A DNA stretch of 64,000 nucleotides, taken from the NCBI GenBank assembly GCA_903935335.1, contig CAIZRG010000051.1, forward strand, positions 62,001 to 126,000, given 5' to 3'. The stretch comes from Oligoflexia bacterium. GTDB taxonomy: Bacteria > Bdellovibrionota > UBA1018. The notes beneath the pieces are model-generated. The model was not told the DNA's origin. It worked only from the letters and a program-made list of their open reading frames with translations, and made no database searches. A program made the position numbers and the translations under genes. How positions within the stretch are numbered: the stretch's first letter is position 1; each line of letters opens with the position of its first letter. Positions 8,438-16,358 of this stretch are shown one piece after another.

Positions 8438-9872
8438 CTTCACATCTTCAACATTTAACGAAGATTTGTGGATCGATTTTAAAAAATCGATAAGCATATC
8501 AAAAATAGAGCAGGTAATAAAAATAGATCCCTCTTCAACAAAGCATAAAATTCAAAGACTTTATTTCGAGCTGTGGTCATTTTTATCAAGAGAAAAATTT
8601 AATTTTAAAAAACAAAAGAATCTTTCTAAACTCAACAAATTAAAACAACAAGAGTATTTAGAAATTTCGACATTGAACCATTTATTAAAAGTATTAAGTC
8701 GATATACAGATGGCTTTGAAGATTTTCTTAATCAACTTCCATTTGAACTAAATTCAGGACAATTTACTTTTGATCCTGGACCTATGTACCTAAATTGGGA
8801 TTCTCAATTGAAAGACCTGATAAAAACAAAACTTAAAGAACATGATAAGTTAAAATCTTTGGATTCTTTAAGTTTTTCTTCTTCTCTGAGTTCTATGTAT
8901 CTATATTTAAACGCATTTCAACAATTTTCATGCTTCCAAGAGCTATATAAAATCAAGCTCTCTGCTAATGCAAAAGAAATTAAAGAACGCATGGAAACAA
9001 TAAAAAATTTAAATACTTATGTTATTGATTTATTTAAAAACAAAATACTTATGCATGATTATTTCTCTAACAAAGAAGTCTTTATTCTAGCATTTTCCTT
9101 ATTCTATGAACCACTTAAAAAGTTTTCTTTGATTGAAATTGAAGATAAAACTCAAGGACTTACTTTTAAAAAAGACGATGAAGTTTTAGAACCTCAAGTA
9201 GAAAAAAAAATTACTGCCAGTCAGTCAATTTCAGAGTCTTTAGGTAAACAAGATTCACAACTTGAACCTGAACTTTCTTTAGAAATAAAAGTTAAAGAAC
9301 CCCTTTCAATACCGTTTCAAGAAAATGAAGAAAAAGAAAACTCCGATGAACCAGATAATTTAGATTTGGAATTGAAACAAACAGACAGCTCCTTCAATGA
9401 AGAGCTAAACATAGTGAATGAAACTGAAATGGAAAATTGGGAAAAAGATTTTCGAGCTGAACTTGAAATTTATAACCGGTTTAAAGTTCAAAAAACTCTC
9501 TTGCCTACTGAACAACAAAAAACAATAAGAAACAAACAGGAGAAAGAATGGCTAAAATTTATTAATTCAACTTTTACACACGAGAAACAAAAAACATCTC
9601 TCAGGGCATTATTTGACGATAAGACTAGGCCTCAAATGAGCTTTGATGAGATTACCGGTTTAATCAAACGTGTGGGTGGTGATATCCGCTACCAAGGAAG
9701 GGGATCTTCACATTTCAGATTTATTCTACCTAAAGGTGTGATTGGATTTTCGTGGCGTCCTCATGGAGAACAAACTGAAAAAAGGTTTGAGTGGTATCAG
9801 CTTGAAGCATATCGTCAAGCTTTTAAAACACTAGGAATTGATAAAGTACTGGTTTCAAAGGAGCATGTCTGA
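8412..9872 (+). CDS. Large C-terminal part of the split protein with HicA-like terminal domain (ORF B)
   Basis: A 486-codon frame overlapping ORF A by 26 bp, with no ribosome binding site of its own, so it is probably not translated alone. Residues 1-250 are Lys/Phe-rich and helical, 260-330 are acidic linker, and the C-terminal 100 residues read MSFDEITGLIKRVGGDIRYQ, then GRGSSHFRFILP and GVIGFSWRPHG. The latter resembles the HicA mRNA-interferase/dsRBD-like fold, in which a short helix precedes a G-S-H-H-type strand; one His is replaced by Ser here. No HicB antitoxin follows. The base composition is far more AT-rich than in the housekeeping genes. An RNA-binding secreted effector is possible but unproven. 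Confidence 0.6.
   Translation: MQKKSIDFDFTSSTFNEDLWIDFKKSISISKIEQVIKIDPSSTKHKIQRLYFELWSFLSREKFNFKKQKNLSKLNKLKQQEYLEISTLNHLLKVLSRYTDGFEDFLNQLPFELNSGQFTFDPGPMYLNWDSQLKDLIKTKLKEHDKLKSLDSLSFSSSLSSMYLYLNAFQQFSCFQELYKIKLSANAKEIKERMETIKNLNTYVIDLFKNKILMHDYFSNKEVFILAFSLFYEPLKKFSLIEIEDKTQGLTFKKDDEVLEPQVEKKITASQSISESLGKQDSQLEPELSLEIKVKEPLSIPFQENEEKENSDEPDNLDLELKQTDSSFNEELNIVNETEMENWEKDFRAELEIYNRFKVQKTLLPTEQQKTIRNKQEKEWLKFINSTFTHEKQKTSLRALFDDKTRPQMSFDEITGLIKRVGGDIRYQGRGSSHFRFILPKGVIGFSWRPHGEQTEKRFEWYQLEAYRQAFKTLGIDKVLVSKEHV
8416..8423 (+). repeat. A8 homopolymer at the ORF A/ORF B junction
   Basis: Eight A inside ...AATGC-A8-TCAATAG. The A8 state ends ORF A a few codons later at TGA. An A7 state would fuse ORF A to ORF B (...DNAKKSIDFDFTSS...). 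This is the expected behaviour of a replication or transcriptional slippage site, although a fixed mutation or sequencing error gives the same picture. Confidence 0.6.
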
Positions 9873-10288
9873 ATTTTCGGTAAAATTTAAAGAAGGATAG
9901 GCATTATTTAATGCTACTTTCACCGGGGGGTGATTTAGATTGGGAGAAAAGAGAACTTCTTGCAGCCTGTATTTTTATTTTTTGAATTCTATTTCACTTA
10001 CCCCATACGCTAACAGTTGCTTACGTTAACCTATGAGCTCACGGTTATATTGCTTAAACAGCTGCTTGAGCTCTTCAAATATGTCTTCCGTATTTTTATG
10101 GGTTGCTTCCTCGTCAATCCCTTTATTTTGGATACTAGATTTACGTAGATATCTGTTTGATATTTAATCTATCTCCTCTCTTATACCTCTCCAAAGCTTC
10201 GGCAGAGGGGATGTGTAAAATTTCCGACTCCACCTGACATTTTGTGGTATTAATCACCCAGTCAGGAGAATGAATGAGAGCTTCAGAG
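9873..10288. other. Mostly non-coding stretch with possible eroded coding fragments
   Basis: No intact gene was seen. On the minus strand 10141-10338 is open (ends RYKRGDRLNIKQIST). In another frame, leftward of it, a coding-like run reads GIDEEATHKNTEDIFEEL, then KQLFKQYNRELIG before a stop at about 10026. The two could be pieces of one decayed gene, but no family was recognised. A C5/G6 tract, CACCGGGGGGTGA, lies at about 9919-9931. Confidence 0.3.
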
Positions 10289-10530
10289 TACAAACTTAAG
10301 ATCCTTCGTTGCCAAAAGTTTGGAAATAACGTTAGCAAGAAATGCCGCTATTATGGCATTTGTCGGGAAACGTATTATCAGAGGAAAAAGTTCTTTATAT
10401 TCGCCGCACCTACGATCTAGGAGCTCAAAGAATCAGCTGGTACATGGCTCGCTACCACAAAGTCAAGATCTCAGTTAACGAGGTTAAAAGACTCAAAAAC
10501 TCGTATCACGGGAGACACTATGGGGCATAA
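10289..10530 (+). pseudogene. Fragment of an IS481/IS3-type transposase
   Basis: Two adjoining frames give a typical N-terminal transposase region. YKLKILRCQKFGNNVSKKCR, then YYGICRETYYQRKK is a helix-turn-helix like the common CRxxGISRxTFYKW motif. After a frame change at about 10385 comes LYIRRTYDLGAQRISWYMAR and ISVNEVKRLKNSYHGR, like the YGLGPxRIxxYLxR region. The catalytic DDE domain is missing altogether. It is a dead remnant showing past IS activity in this stretch. Confidence 0.7.
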
Positions 10531-10636
10531 GTAAAGACTGGAGCCCTCCGACAATATTTTCGAACTTTTTCATTCGTTCATTGATAATTTTTGGTTGTAC
10601 TCCATCATTCAGAGCATTCTTTAGCTGGCCGTCATT

Positions 10637-10675
10637 GTGAATAGCTCTGGGGTCTTAGATCAGAGAGCTATTCAC
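10637..10675. repeat. 12-bp perfect inverted repeat with 15-nt spacer
   Basis: GTGAATAGCTCT (10637-10648) is inverted at 10664-10675 (AGAGCTATTCAC). It lies just downstream of the leftward toxin-like gene. There is no T-run after the stem on the minus strand, so a classical terminator is doubtful. It could also be two abutting IS ends, given the transposase fragment just to the left. Confidence 0.6.
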
Positions 10676-10693
10676 TGGGTTAAAAATCTAGCT

Positions 10694-11020
10694 TTAATCT
10701 CCCATAGGGCCTGGATGTGGTTCTAAAGCAAGAATAGTGATTTCTGACCTTGCTGGACTATAGACCCAAAACATTCTAGTAGCACCTGGAGTATTGTTTT
10801 CTAGATAGGATTCAAAAATTTTCTTTCCATACTTTTGACTTAAAACTGGAATTTCATGGCTTTTTAGACTGGAATAAAATGGATTATTTTTTAGTAAAAC
10901 TAAAGCTTTCCCCCATTTTTTGTAAAAACCTTCCTCTTCTCTAGTCAAAGTCTCAAACTCAGCTTTTGAAGATAGACCGTTCCAAAGCTCATCCATAATA
11001 GGAACACCCATTCGAATCAC
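10694..11020 (-). CDS. Small RelE/ParE-like protein, possible toxin
   Basis: A 108-residue protein from GTG (11020), or from ATG 11011. The C-terminal half (IPVLSQKYGKKIFESYLENN, ATRMFWVYSPARSEITILAL, EPHPG) has the pattern of RelE/ParE-superfamily mRNA-interferase-like toxins: a helix, then beta strands with an Arg-containing core, then a late I-L-A-L-strand followed by His. The N-terminal half is unassigned. A small frame with a break lies directly upstream and could be its former antitoxin. Assignment is by pattern only. Confidence 0.4.
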   Translation of the reverse strand: MIRMGVPIMDELWNGLSSKAEFETLTREEEGFYKKWGKALVLLKNNPFYSSLKSHEIPVLSQKYGKKIFESYLENNTPGATRMFWVYSPARSEITILALEPHPGPMGD

Positions 11021-11066
11021 AAAAGGTGGTCTGGAAAGCTATTTCTTAGATTGATCTTCTTGGCCC

Positions 11067-11320
11067 TTATTTTTTTGATGAGGTTTTTTCTTTTTCATCT
11101 GCAGCTTCAAAAAAGCTTAAATCAATAGGTTTTGCAACCCGACCTGCTTGTAAATGCGTCATGGATTCATCTAAAATAGAAAGAATCATTTTGCTGATAA
11201 CTTCACGAGGATCAGCTAGAACTCTAGGGCGCAAAAAGTTACCAGGACCTTATTCACATCAAAAATCCGGGAGTTAAAACGGAATACGAATTTCTTACTG
11301 GATTTTTCGATATTTTTCAT
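11067..11320 (-). pseudogene. Frameshifted small gene upstream of the toxin-like gene
   Basis: An ATG at 11320 reads MKNIEKSSKKFVFRFNSRIF and DVNKVL. A one-base shift near 11240 leads into NFLRPRVLADPREVISKMIL and SILDESMTHLQAGRVAKPID, ending at 11067. Neither frame alone is convincing, but together they give an 80-85-residue protein 46 bp upstream of the RelE-like gene, the usual place of an antitoxin. A TTG at 11234 would allow a 55-residue product from the second frame only. No family was recognised. Confidence 0.35.
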
Positions 11321-11364
11321 GGATTACTGATCAGGAGTCTTTTTTGTATTGCGAAATTTATCTT

Positions 11365-11769
11365 TTACTTCTTAACCCAAAGCGAAACTGAGCACTCTGA
11401 AGAATCTGAAAATTCAATAGAAACTTCAATTTGATCTGCGAGCTTCTCAGAGCCCACTAACTTAGACATTTGACGTTCAATATTTAAATTGTAGAATACG
11501 TCATTAATAAATGAATTTAGAGTAATTTTATTGTTCGATTTGATGATAAAACCAGTTTCTGTTTTGAAACTAAAGTCATTAATAGCCTTAGTAAATCCGA
11601 TTTCAAAAAAACGAATGTGTCCGGTGAGAGTGCAATCCCCAATGATTCTTCCGCCAAATTTTTCTATAACTGTAGTTTGCGTATGCACTTCGCGTACGAC
11701 TTTATCTTTACCACATCCAACAGCCATTAAACAAAAAAGTATAGCGATTAAGTTTAAATTAATCTTCAT
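11365..11769 (-). CDS. Small lipoprotein of unknown function
   Basis: A 134-residue protein with a type II signal peptide (MKINLNLIAILFCLMAVGC); the Cys of the AVGC lipobox would be lipidated and is followed by GKDK. The mature part is mainly beta-type, with a matching pair of segments (HIRFFEIGFTKAINDFSFKT; INDVFYNLNIERQMSKLVG) and one Cys near the C-terminus. No family was recognised. It is transcribed leftward from the AT-rich region at 11770-12095. An envelope location is well supported; the role is unknown. Confidence 0.65.
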   Translation of the reverse strand: MKINLNLIAILFCLMAVGCGKDKVVREVHTQTTVIEKFGGRIIGDCTLTGHIRFFEIGFTKAINDFSFKTETGFIIKSNNKITLNSFINDVFYNLNIERQMSKLVGSEKLADQIEVSIEFSDSSECSVSLWVKK

Positions 11770-12095
11770 AATACCTCTAATTAGTAATTGTTGGAGGGGT
11801 TATCATAAAAAATATCGATAATCAACTTTAAAGATTTAATTTTAGAATGAAATATGAAAAATATCAGATCGCATAGTAGTTAAATAAAAATAATTTTTAT
11901 TGATTTACTCGGATATAGAGGATTTGAAATCTGCCTTGAAAATAACTTAATTAAGTTTACTTTTGATCTTTATTGTTATTTTAAAGTCTTTGCCGTTTAT
12001 AACGGCAGTCCATAAAATATCTAAACTATGAACAAATTCTTTATCCTTACGGATTTGGCACCCAAAATATCCCTACATTCAAAAGCCGGGGCTTC
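11770..12095. other. Very AT-rich intergenic region
   Basis: A 326-bp region probably containing the leftward promoter of the lipoprotein gene. The only clear structure is the dyad TGCCGTT-TAT-AACGGCA (11991-12007), without a T-run on either side. No coding frame was seen. Confidence 0.4.
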
Positions 12096-12461
12096 TCACT
12101 CTCTCTCTTGCCAAACCGTCAACACCCCTTGGCTTTCTATCTCGCCTCGGTTCTCAAAAATTCCTTTCGAAAAATAAAAATCAAGCGACCCTCTGGAAAC
12201 TATGCTTCCTTCATTGAGCCACTTCCCCTGAACTGCTTTCAGAGAGTCCATCTCCACGCGCGCTCTCGGTAAAATCCGAAATAAAAAATCTTCTTGTGAG
12301 CTTCCCTCCCAGCTCAGGCTTGGGCTTCTCCAATGAGCTTCTTTCCAGGGTCTTTGCTCATCAATTCCCGGACCACCACCCTGAGTGATCCTCAGATAAA
12401 TGAGAGTATAACTCGATGCAACAAAAATAGTTTTTATTCTTATATTTTTTTCTAACCTCGA
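12096..12461 (-). other. Coding-like open frame without a normal start
   Basis: A frame of 121 codons is open between stops and has clear protein-like composition, although no ATG, GTG or TTG stands at its beginning. It reads KTIFVASSYTLIYLRITQGG, then GPGIDEQRPWKEAHWRSPSL, SWEGSSQEDFLFRILPRARV and ends GVLTVWQERE. An ATG at 12528 in a neighbouring frame (MTQASPKVPFSRRL) meets it at an A7 run (about 12446-12452), so a one-base slip could restore a gene of about 140 codons. Otherwise it is a pseudogene whose 5' end is lost. The family was not recognised. Confidence 0.4.
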
Positions 12462-12665
12462 TCACGTTTGCAATAAACAACACGGACAAGCGCCTGGAAA
12501 ACGGGACTTTTGGACTTGCTTGGGTCATGAACAAGGCTCTATCCGTGCCATAAAGCTTAAATCACTCTGCCCCTATCAGAGCTTTATTTCACAGTATTCC
12601 TTGTGATAGATTTCTGTCACTCACCCACGTGAGCTCAATCATGCAACAGAAGAAGGTGGATCGAG

Positions 12666-13673
12666 GTGGTCATTGAAGTCAAAAATATTCGAAGGTCTTT
12701 TCGTTCACCTAAAAAAACCGAAGGATGGAAAGGTGCTTTTGAACTCCTTTTGCACCCAAAATACAAAGAGCATGAAGCCCTCAAAGGGATCAACTTCACC
12801 CTAGAGGCTGGATCCTTTAATGGACTCATTGGTGCTAACGGTGCGGGTAAAACCACCTTACTTAAAATTCTATCTGGCTTGATCCCCCCCTCTTCTGGAG
12901 AAGCTCGCGTTCTTGGATATGACCCTTTCAAACGTTCCTTGCCATTCCGCAAACAAATTGCTCTTGTCATGGGGCAAAAAGCTCAACTCTGGTGGGATTT
13001 GCCTGCTCTAGATGCTTTTGATCTGCTCAAAGCTATTTATGAAATTCCAGACCGACAATATCAAGAAAGACTGACTCACCTTTCCGAACTACTCGATGTG
13101 AAAACCCACCTGCATACTCAAATTCGACGACTCTCCTTGGGTGAACGAATGAAAATGGAACTCATTGGTGCCATTATCCATTGGCCTCGGGTTATTTTTT
13201 TAGATGAACCTACCATTGGTCTCGATGTTCTTGCCGCTCATAAACTCCGTGAGTTTCTTAAAATATTTAATGCTAAAGAAAAAGCCACTGTGATCTTAAC
13301 TAGCCATAATATGGATGATATTGAAAAACTTTGTTCTCGAGTTCTTATTTTACGTTCAGGGGAACTCATTTTCGATGGCTGTCCAGACGGACTCACTCGA
13401 AAAGGGGAAGTAAGTCTGAGAATCCGTTTACTTGAAAACCCCACTCGATCTGTCTTAGCATCAGCTACAGGACTTCCTGAAAATGCAATCCAAGAAACAA
13501 GCCCTAATCCTGATGAAACAAAAGTTATTCACTTCAACATCAAACAAGACCAAATTGTTTCAGTTCTTCAAGCTTTGATGAAACAATTCCAGGTGATTGA
13601 TATGGGCATTGAAGAACTGAGCCTTGAAACCGTCATTCAAAGACTTTATGAAGGAGATTCGACAAAACCGTGA
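12666..13673 (+). CDS. ABC-2 exporter ATP-binding protein
   Basis: A 335-residue ATPase of the ABC-2 export class (COG4586-like). Walker A GANGAGKTT (about 57-65), signature LSLGERMKMEL, Walker B VIFLDEPTIGLD and the switch His in TSHNMDD are all intact. Before Walker A is the extended N-terminus (GWKGAFELLLHPKYKEHEAL) typical of this subgroup. The start is GTG at 12666 with AGAAGAAGG about 12 nt upstream. Its end overlaps the first permease by 4 bp (GTGA). The three genes form one operon for ATP-driven export across the inner membrane. The substrate is unknown; related systems carry drugs or polysaccharide-like compounds. Confidence 0.92.
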   Translation: MVIEVKNIRRSFRSPKKTEGWKGAFELLLHPKYKEHEALKGINFTLEAGSFNGLIGANGAGKTTLLKILSGLIPPSSGEARVLGYDPFKRSLPFRKQIALVMGQKAQLWWDLPALDAFDLLKAIYEIPDRQYQERLTHLSELLDVKTHLHTQIRRLSLGERMKMELIGAIIHWPRVIFLDEPTIGLDVLAAHKLREFLKIFNAKEKATVILTSHNMDDIEKLCSRVLILRSGELIFDGCPDGLTRKGEVSLRIRLLENPTRSVLASATGLPENAIQETSPNPDETKVIHFNIKQDQIVSVLQALMKQFQVIDMGIEELSLETVIQRLYEGDSTKP

Positions 13674-14461
13674 AACTTCAGTGGAGATTAGCAGCACTTA
13701 AAAATGGATTTCGTGAAGCAACTGCTTATCGAATTGAGTTTCTTTTTGAAATCGTAGGTTCAGCTTTTGTCCCAGCAGCTACTCAATTTGTTCTATGGTA
13801 TGCTCTCTTCCAAACAGGTGGCGCAAGCCAAATCGCAGGCTTATCTTACTCTGAAATGCTTCATTACACTTTTGTCAGCCTTCTTTTCAGCCAAGTGAGA
13901 GGAGGTGACCATGACTTTGAGCTTCAGGAAATGATTCGCTCAGGCCAACTCAGCAACTCTCTTCTGCGTCCTGTAGGAGTCGTTGAGTTTATTTATTTAC
14001 GGGGTGTCGCTCCGCGTCTTTTTATTGCAGCTTTTTGTTTAGCCCTTGGAATGATCTTCTCAATTTATTTAGGGTTTTCTCCAATGCGCTTGCTTGGAGC
14101 TATGTTCTTAGCTCTCATTGGCAATATCATTCATTACCAGATTGGAGCAGCCCTCTCCACTACAGCATTTTTATGGGAGGAAGCCTATAGCATCCTGATG
14201 GTCAAAAACATGATCGTCAACCTTCTCTCAGGTGAGCTCATCCCCCTCAATCTCTTTCCTTCTTCTTTACAGTGGATTTGGAAATCGACCCCTTTTTATT
14301 TATACGTCTACGGACCTACGCAATACGCCTTAGGTCGTTGGACACATTCTGAATACCTTCTACAGTTAGGGATTGCTATGATTTGGATAATGGCAGCCTC
14401 GTTAGCCATTCATCTCACATGGCGTCTGGGGATGAAACGCTATCTCAGTCTCGGAGGCTAA
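13670..14461 (+). CDS. ABC-2 type permease, first subunit
   Basis: A 263-residue inner-membrane protein with about six hydrophobic segments and the ABC-2 signature region near residues 85-105 (ELQEMIRSGQLSNSLLRPV), which in this family contacts the ATPase. It starts with GTG overlapping the stop of the ATPase gene, implying translational coupling. With the next gene it would form a heterodimeric channel. It resembles COG4587-type permeases. Confidence 0.88.
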   Translation: MKLQWRLAALKNGFREATAYRIEFLFEIVGSAFVPAATQFVLWYALFQTGGASQIAGLSYSEMLHYTFVSLLFSQVRGGDHDFELQEMIRSGQLSNSLLRPVGVVEFIYLRGVAPRLFIAAFCLALGMIFSIYLGFSPMRLLGAMFLALIGNIIHYQIGAALSTTAFLWEEAYSILMVKNMIVNLLSGELIPLNLFPSSLQWIWKSTPFYLYVYGPTQYALGRWTHSEYLLQLGIAMIWIMAASLAIHLTWRLGMKRYLSLGG

Positions 14462-14467
14462 TTTTTC

Positions 14468-15259
14468 ATGAATTTGCACCACTACATCCAGGTTTACGCA
14501 GTCCAAATTAAAAATAACTTTGTTCGAGAAGCTGTTTATCGCACGAACTTCCTAACAGCCCTCACAGTCGATATCATTTGGATCGGTGTTGAAATCAGCC
14601 TGTTTTCTGTTCTTTACTCCAATACCACTACCCTTGCAGGCTGGACTCAAGCGCAAGCCTATTTCTTTTTAGGTATTTTTTTTGCATCAGATGCTCTTTT
14701 CACAGTCTTTTTCCAAAGAAATTTTTGGAATTTTTCTGATCTTGTCAATAAAGGTGAACTCGATATTCTCCTCACTAAACCCATTCACCCTCTTTTTTTA
14801 GCTTTGACTCGGTCAATAAACATCACTTCAGTTTTTAATATTTTTTTAGGTTTGGGAATCACTGCTCACTTTGCTCACGACGCAGGATTCAAAGGCGGGA
14901 TGCATTGGTTTGGAGTTGGCTTCTGGCTTCTCATCGGACTTCTCTCAGCAACTCTTCTTCGCTTTACTTTTTCTATTTGGGTCTTTTGGACAGACCGATC
15001 CTGGGCTCTTTCTCGCCTTTATTATCAGTTTTTTTCTTTTGCAACCAAACCTGACACCCTTTACCCAAAAGCGATTCGTTATCTCATCCTAAGCGTACTT
15101 CCATTTGCCTTCATTGGAAGTGTGCCTGCCCGAGCCCTTCTTTATGGATTAAGCCTGAATGAGTACTTCTTAGTTTTTTTCGTTTTAATTAGTTTTTTTA
15201 TGATTAATTCATTTCTTTGGAAATTCGGTCTGAAAAAATACCAGAGTGCCAGCAGCTAA
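14468..15259 (+). CDS. ABC-2 type permease, second subunit
   Basis: A 263-residue membrane protein parallel to the first permease. It shows the same coupling segment (FSDLVNKGELDILLTKPIHP, about residues 88-107) and six transmembrane helices, and resembles COG3694. It begins 6 bp after the first permease. Equal lengths and the shared motif suggest an old duplication. It is the last gene of the exporter operon; the parS-like palindrome lies 10 bp after its stop. Confidence 0.88.
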   Translation: MNLHHYIQVYAVQIKNNFVREAVYRTNFLTALTVDIIWIGVEISLFSVLYSNTTTLAGWTQAQAYFFLGIFFASDALFTVFFQRNFWNFSDLVNKGELDILLTKPIHPLFLALTRSINITSVFNIFLGLGITAHFAHDAGFKGGMHWFGVGFWLLIGLLSATLLRFTFSIWVFWTDRSWALSRLYYQFFSFATKPDTLYPKAIRYLILSVLPFAFIGSVPARALLYGLSLNEYFLVFFVLISFFMINSFLWKFGLKKYQSASS

Positions 15260-15268
15260 AAATTAAGC

Positions 15269-15286
15269 TGGTCGCCGTGGCGACCA
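15269..15286. promoter_or_regulatory. GC-rich palindrome, candidate parS site 1
   Basis: TGGTCGCCGTGGCGACCA is an 18-bp dyad with a 16-bp core. It stands 76 bp before the parA start. The same 16-bp core occurs inverted inside parA. It does not look like a terminator, since A's rather than T's follow on the plus strand and the exporter strand has no U-tract. It differs from the widespread chromosomal parS, TGTTTCACGTGAAACA. It could be the ParB-binding site, or the operator of the HTH-bearing ParA. Confidence 0.6.
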
Positions 15287-15361
15287 AAAAAAGATCGATT
15301 TAGATCTTGCACAAATGAAGGATAGCATCATAGACTTTTGACACTTCACGGAGGAGAGGTC

Positions 15362-16339
15362 ATGTCATCTTTTCGAGAAATGTGTTTTACACCCAATGAA
15401 TTTGCAAATATTGCTCAAGTCGATAAGGGAATGGTTTCTACCTTAGAGAGCAATGGACTTTTAAAAATTGTTCGCCGAAGACTAGGCAATGCCGAGAGAA
15501 AAATGATCACCCTTGAAGATATGCGAGATTATTTCAAGGCTGCACGTATCGGTCGCCACGGCGACCATCACACCTCAGGATGGCCTAAGCATAAAATTCA
15601 AATGTTCTATAATGTAAAAGGTGGAACTGGCAAATCTACTTTAACAGCTCAATATGTTATGAAAGCAGCTATGTTAGGCCTGAAAGTACTAGCGATTGAT
15701 TTGGATGGACAAGGCCACCTCACTGTAAATTTAGATATTCTAGACGCTCACGAAAGAGCCACCATTTATGATGTCTTGATTAATGACCTTTCTCTTGCAG
15801 ATGCGATTATGAATGTTGCTCCTGGTCTAGACTTAGTTCCTGCCAATTTAGGGCTTTGCAATATCGAAATCCCTCTCAATAATAAAGCAAGACGTGAATA
15901 TCGCTTATCTGAAGCCATTGCTAAAATTGCAGATCAATATGATCTGATTGTAGCTGACACAAATCCTGCAGCCTCGATTTTAAATGGCTCAATGCTCGTT
16001 GCGGCACAACTTGTAAATGTCATTTGTGCTACCAACCCACTCTCTTTTCATGGCATGTCTCTTGTTATGGTGACTATTGAAGAAATGGAACGAGAGTTTA
16101 AACATCATCTTGACGTTCGAATTGTCCCCAATATGTATGACAACCGAGAAGTCATTAGTCAGGAAGTCTTAGGTGAACTAAGAACTCAATTTTCTGAAAA
16201 CTGCACACAAACTGTTGTTAACCGAAGCGCAGAACTCAATGAGGCCACTAAACGAAGAACAACCGTATGGCAGGTGAATGCAAAAGGAGTAGCAGCTCAA
16301 GACATCAAATCACTCACCCACGAGTTGCTTTTTAATTAA
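15362..16339 (+). CDS. parA: ParA-family ATPase with N-terminal MerR-like HTH
   Basis: A 325-residue protein. Residues 1-65 form a winged-helix/MerR-like DNA-binding domain (FTPNEFANIAQVDKGMVSTL, LLKIVRRRLGNAERKMITLE). Residues 80-325 are a ParA/MinD ATPase with deviant Walker A KGGTGKST, the A' motif LAIDLDGQGHLT and the Walker B-like YDLIVADTNPAA. ParA moves ParB-bound DNA. An N-terminal HTH is typical of plasmid-type (P1/F class) ParA, which also represses its own operon. The start at 15362 is chosen because of GGAGGAGAGG just upstream; a TTG at 15338 would add eight residues. The second palindrome lies within the codons for GRHGD (about residue 65). Confidence 0.9.
   Translation: MSSFREMCFTPNEFANIAQVDKGMVSTLESNGLLKIVRRRLGNAERKMITLEDMRDYFKAARIGRHGDHHTSGWPKHKIQMFYNVKGGTGKSTLTAQYVMKAAMLGLKVLAIDLDGQGHLTVNLDILDAHERATIYDVLINDLSLADAIMNVAPGLDLVPANLGLCNIEIPLNNKARREYRLSEAIAKIADQYDLIVADTNPAASILNGSMLVAAQLVNVICATNPLSFHGMSLVMVTIEEMEREFKHHLDVRIVPNMYDNREVISQEVLGELRTQFSENCTQTVVNRSAELNEATKRRTTVWQVNAKGVAAQDIKSLTHELLFN
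15551..15566. promoter_or_regulatory. Candidate parS site 2 inside parA
   Basis: GGTCGCCACGGCGACC is the exact reverse complement of the 16-bp core at 15270-15285. It lies in codons about 64-69 of parA, in the linker between the HTH and ATPase domains. Two exact copies of a GC-rich 16-mer 281 bp apart in AT-rich DNA are very unlikely by chance. Confidence 0.6.
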
Positions 16340-16358
16340 ATTTTTAAGGGAGATCCTC

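Noticed and set aside
10141..10338. Minus-strand open frame opposite the transposase fragment
   Set aside because: It overlaps the clearly transposase-like plus-strand translation in part and has no ribosome binding site or recognised family. Only mentioned as a possible eroded fragment together with the neighbouring stretch.
15260..15361. Palindrome at 15269-15286 read as a transcription terminator of the ABC exporter operon
   Set aside because: There is no U-tract after it on the exporter strand (A's follow), and an identical core recurs inside parA. A binding site is a better explanation.
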